This document shows, piece by piece, positions 62,915-64,000 of a stretch of DNA of 64,000 nucleotides (its first letter is position 1; each line of letters opens with the position of its first letter). The notes beneath the pieces were generated by a model. The model was not told the origin of the DNA. It ran no database searches and saw only the letters and a program-made list of their open reading frames with translations. Source of the DNA: Natrinema amylolyticum. GTDB lineage: Archaea > Halobacteriota > Halobacteria > Halobacteriales > Natrialbaceae. Location: assembly GCF_020515625.1 (NCBI RefSeq), contig NZ_JAIWPJ010000001.1, positions 1,178,001 to 1,242,000 on the forward strand, written 5' to 3'. A program made the position numbers and the translations under genes.

Positions 62915-63433
62915 TCAGAAGCCGATGTGAGAGGTCGACGCCGGGCCGTCGTCATCGCCTCCGTCGTCGATGCCGCCCTCGTGGGCGAAGGTCACGTCGT
63001 CGTCGGTCAGATAGACGACGCCGTCCTCGACCGTGACGTCGACGGACGGCAGCGTCGTGTCGGCCGCCTCGCCGTTGTCGCAGTAGCCCGAGCAGGCGTC
63101 GAACATCGACCCGTGTTTCGGACAGATGATCTGGCCGTCGCGCATCGCGACCCCGCGGCCCGTATCGAGCCGCTGTGCTTCGTGCGTGCAGCGGTTGATC
63201 CACGCTTCGACCCCGTCGTCGGGAGCGTCAGCGACCGAGGGCTCGGAAGACGCGGAGCGCCTTCCGGTGTCGTCGTCCCCGGACCGACTGCCTGTCGAAC
63301 CGTGCTCGACACCGTCTTCGCAGGGAACGAGGACCACTTCGTCGGGCTCTCCGTACTGATCTCGAACCGTGAACAGCCACGAGCGATTCTCGTAGACCGT
63401 CTCGACGGTCGTGAGTCGTGTTCGCACGCTCAT
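62915..63433 (-). CDS. Rieske [2Fe-2S] protein
   Basis: 172 residues from ATG 63433; in-frame ATGs further upstream add a basic stretch. Cluster ligands are C82-T-H84 and C104-P-K-H107, the Rieske C-x-H...C-x-x-H pattern. An acidic, Ser-rich disordered insert of about 30 residues precedes the first pair. The rest (VAMRDGQIICPKHGSMFDACSGYCDNGEAADTTLPSVDVTVEDGVVYL) is close to ferredoxin-type Rieske subunits and NirD-like proteins. It lacks a signal peptide, so it is a cytoplasmic electron carrier. No oxygenase partner is adjacent. Confidence 0.85.
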   Translation of the reverse strand: MSVRTRLTTVETVYENRSWLFTVRDQYGEPDEVVLVPCEDGVEHGSTGSRSGDDDTGRRSASSEPSVADAPDDGVEAWINRCTHEAQRLDTGRGVAMRDGQIICPKHGSMFDACSGYCDNGEAADTTLPSVDVTVEDGVVYLTDDDVTFAHEGGIDDGGDDDGPASTSHIGF

Positions 63434-63580
63434 CTCGAGCGGACGGTACGTGCGTCGCATGGAAATACGCTCGGCATCCCCCGACATTTCGTATAGCGGT
63501 TATCGGTTCATGTCTGATTTTGACGGGGACACTGTCGGCGAAAACGTCAGCGTTACGGCGGGCCGACGGCCAGTTCGCGT

Positions 63581-64000
63581 ATGGAAGTCCCGTGCGTTCG
63601 CGTCGCGCCCGAGAACGGAGAAGCCACGCGCACGGCGCTCGCCGACGCGGACCTGATCGACGACGAGTACGAAATCGCCGTCGAGGACGGCTGGCTCTAC
63701 ATTCCGGTCATCGATCCCGATTCCGTTCGGGACGTACTCGAGGACGCCGACGTCGTCTCGCGCACGGTCGCCGAGCGCGAGAGTCAGACGACGCCCGCCG
63801 ATCTCCTCGCGTTCGACCCGACTTACGAGCGCCTCGGCGAGGCCGCGCTCATCGACGAGGACGATTCAGAACGCGCGCGCGCAATCGCGGACGCCGTTCT
63901 CGAGTCCGATCTCCCCGCGGAGACGGTTCTGAACAAGGCCTCGAAGGTCAAAGGCGAGACGCGAGTCCGAGACTGGGAGCTGCTCGCGGGCGAGAACACG
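63581..64000 (+). CDS. trm5: tRNA (guanine-37-N1)-methyltransferase Trm5, 5' part
   Basis: The first 140 codons of a gene that runs off the window. MEVPCVRVAPENGEATRTAL begins the N-terminal domain. LLAFDPTYERLGEAALIDEDDSERARAIADAVLESDLPAETVLNKASKVKGETRVRDWELLAGENT is the characteristic G/D-x-A-I-L and S-K-V/I-x-G-x-x-R-x-R motif leading into the SAM domain of archaeal Trm5. It methylates N1 of G37 in tRNA. The product on tRNA-Phe is the substrate of Taw1, encoded at 9425-10462. It diverges from the Rieske gene. Confidence 0.85.
   Translation, partial: MEVPCVRVAPENGEATRTALADADLIDDEYEIAVEDGWLYIPVIDPDSVRDVLEDADVVSRTVAERESQTTPADLLAFDPTYERLGEAALIDEDDSERARAIADAVLESDLPAETVLNKASKVKGETRVRDWELLAGENT

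Overview
The window comes from a haloarchaeon, probably of the Natrinema/Haloterrigena type. The DNA is GC-rich and the predicted proteins are strongly acidic. Many genes have a TATA element about 25-30 bp ahead of the start codon and little or no leader. Archaeal hallmark genes are present: AglB oligosaccharyltransferase, Taw1, diphthine synthase, an archaeal phosphoglycolate phosphatase, a GlpABC glycerol-3-phosphate dehydrogenase and an initiator tRNA-Met. The species is not determined here.

Layout. (1) 1-8.5 kb is a surface-glycan module: three adjacent alkaline-phosphatase/sulfatase-superfamily genes, a gene-poor spacer with initiator tRNA-Met, a polysaccharide pyruvyl transferase, a fourth sulfatase-like gene and a flippase. 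(2) 8.5-14.6 kb holds housekeeping genes: a DICT-domain protein, taw1, small membrane proteins, pgp and a Tat-exported cyclase-family enzyme behind a perfect operator-like dyad. (3) 14.8-22.3 kb is the glycerol catabolism locus, with glpK plus a membrane-protein gene diverging from glpABC. (4) 22.3-25.6 kb is an unusual pair: an Orc1/Cdc6-like protein whose P-loop has lost its lysine, then a large CHAT (caspase-like) protease. (5) 25.7-40.8 kb is the N-glycosylation (agl) cluster: aglB, aglG, a GT2 enzyme, two more sulfatase-like genes, an acyltransferase, a GT61 enzyme, a flippase, aglF, aglM and aglJ. Its centre (about 31-37.4 kb) is visibly AT-richer than the flanks and looks like a swapped-in cassette. 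(6) 40.8-45.5 kb carries small conserved haloarchaeal genes and a run of four perfect hairpins. (7) 46-58.6 kb is the branched-chain amino-acid operon (leuA, ilvBNC, a small acidic protein, leuCD, leuB), interrupted before leuB by an EamA transporter and a Tat-exported GH3 glycosidase. (8) 58.6-64 kb has an MFS transporter, an alpha/beta hydrolase, a 4-TM protein, dph5, a Rieske protein and the start of trm5.

How the genes work together. GlpK phosphorylates glycerol and GlpABC oxidises the product to dihydroxyacetone phosphate. AglJ, AglG and other transferases build a glycan on dolichyl phosphate from AglF/AglM-made UDP-glucose and UDP-glucuronate, a flippase turns it over, and AglB transfers it to protein. 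LeuA, IlvBNC and LeuBCD make leucine, isoleucine and valine. Trm5 and Taw1, at opposite ends of the window, catalyse successive steps at G37 of tRNA.

Three things deserve a second look. As given, leuA is broken by one extra G in a six-G run ahead of its catalytic motif. The K-less Orc-like/CHAT pair may be an undescribed system. Six AP-superfamily enzymes without a canonical sulfatase motif share an L-x-x-L-G-Y C-terminus and sit in glycan loci.
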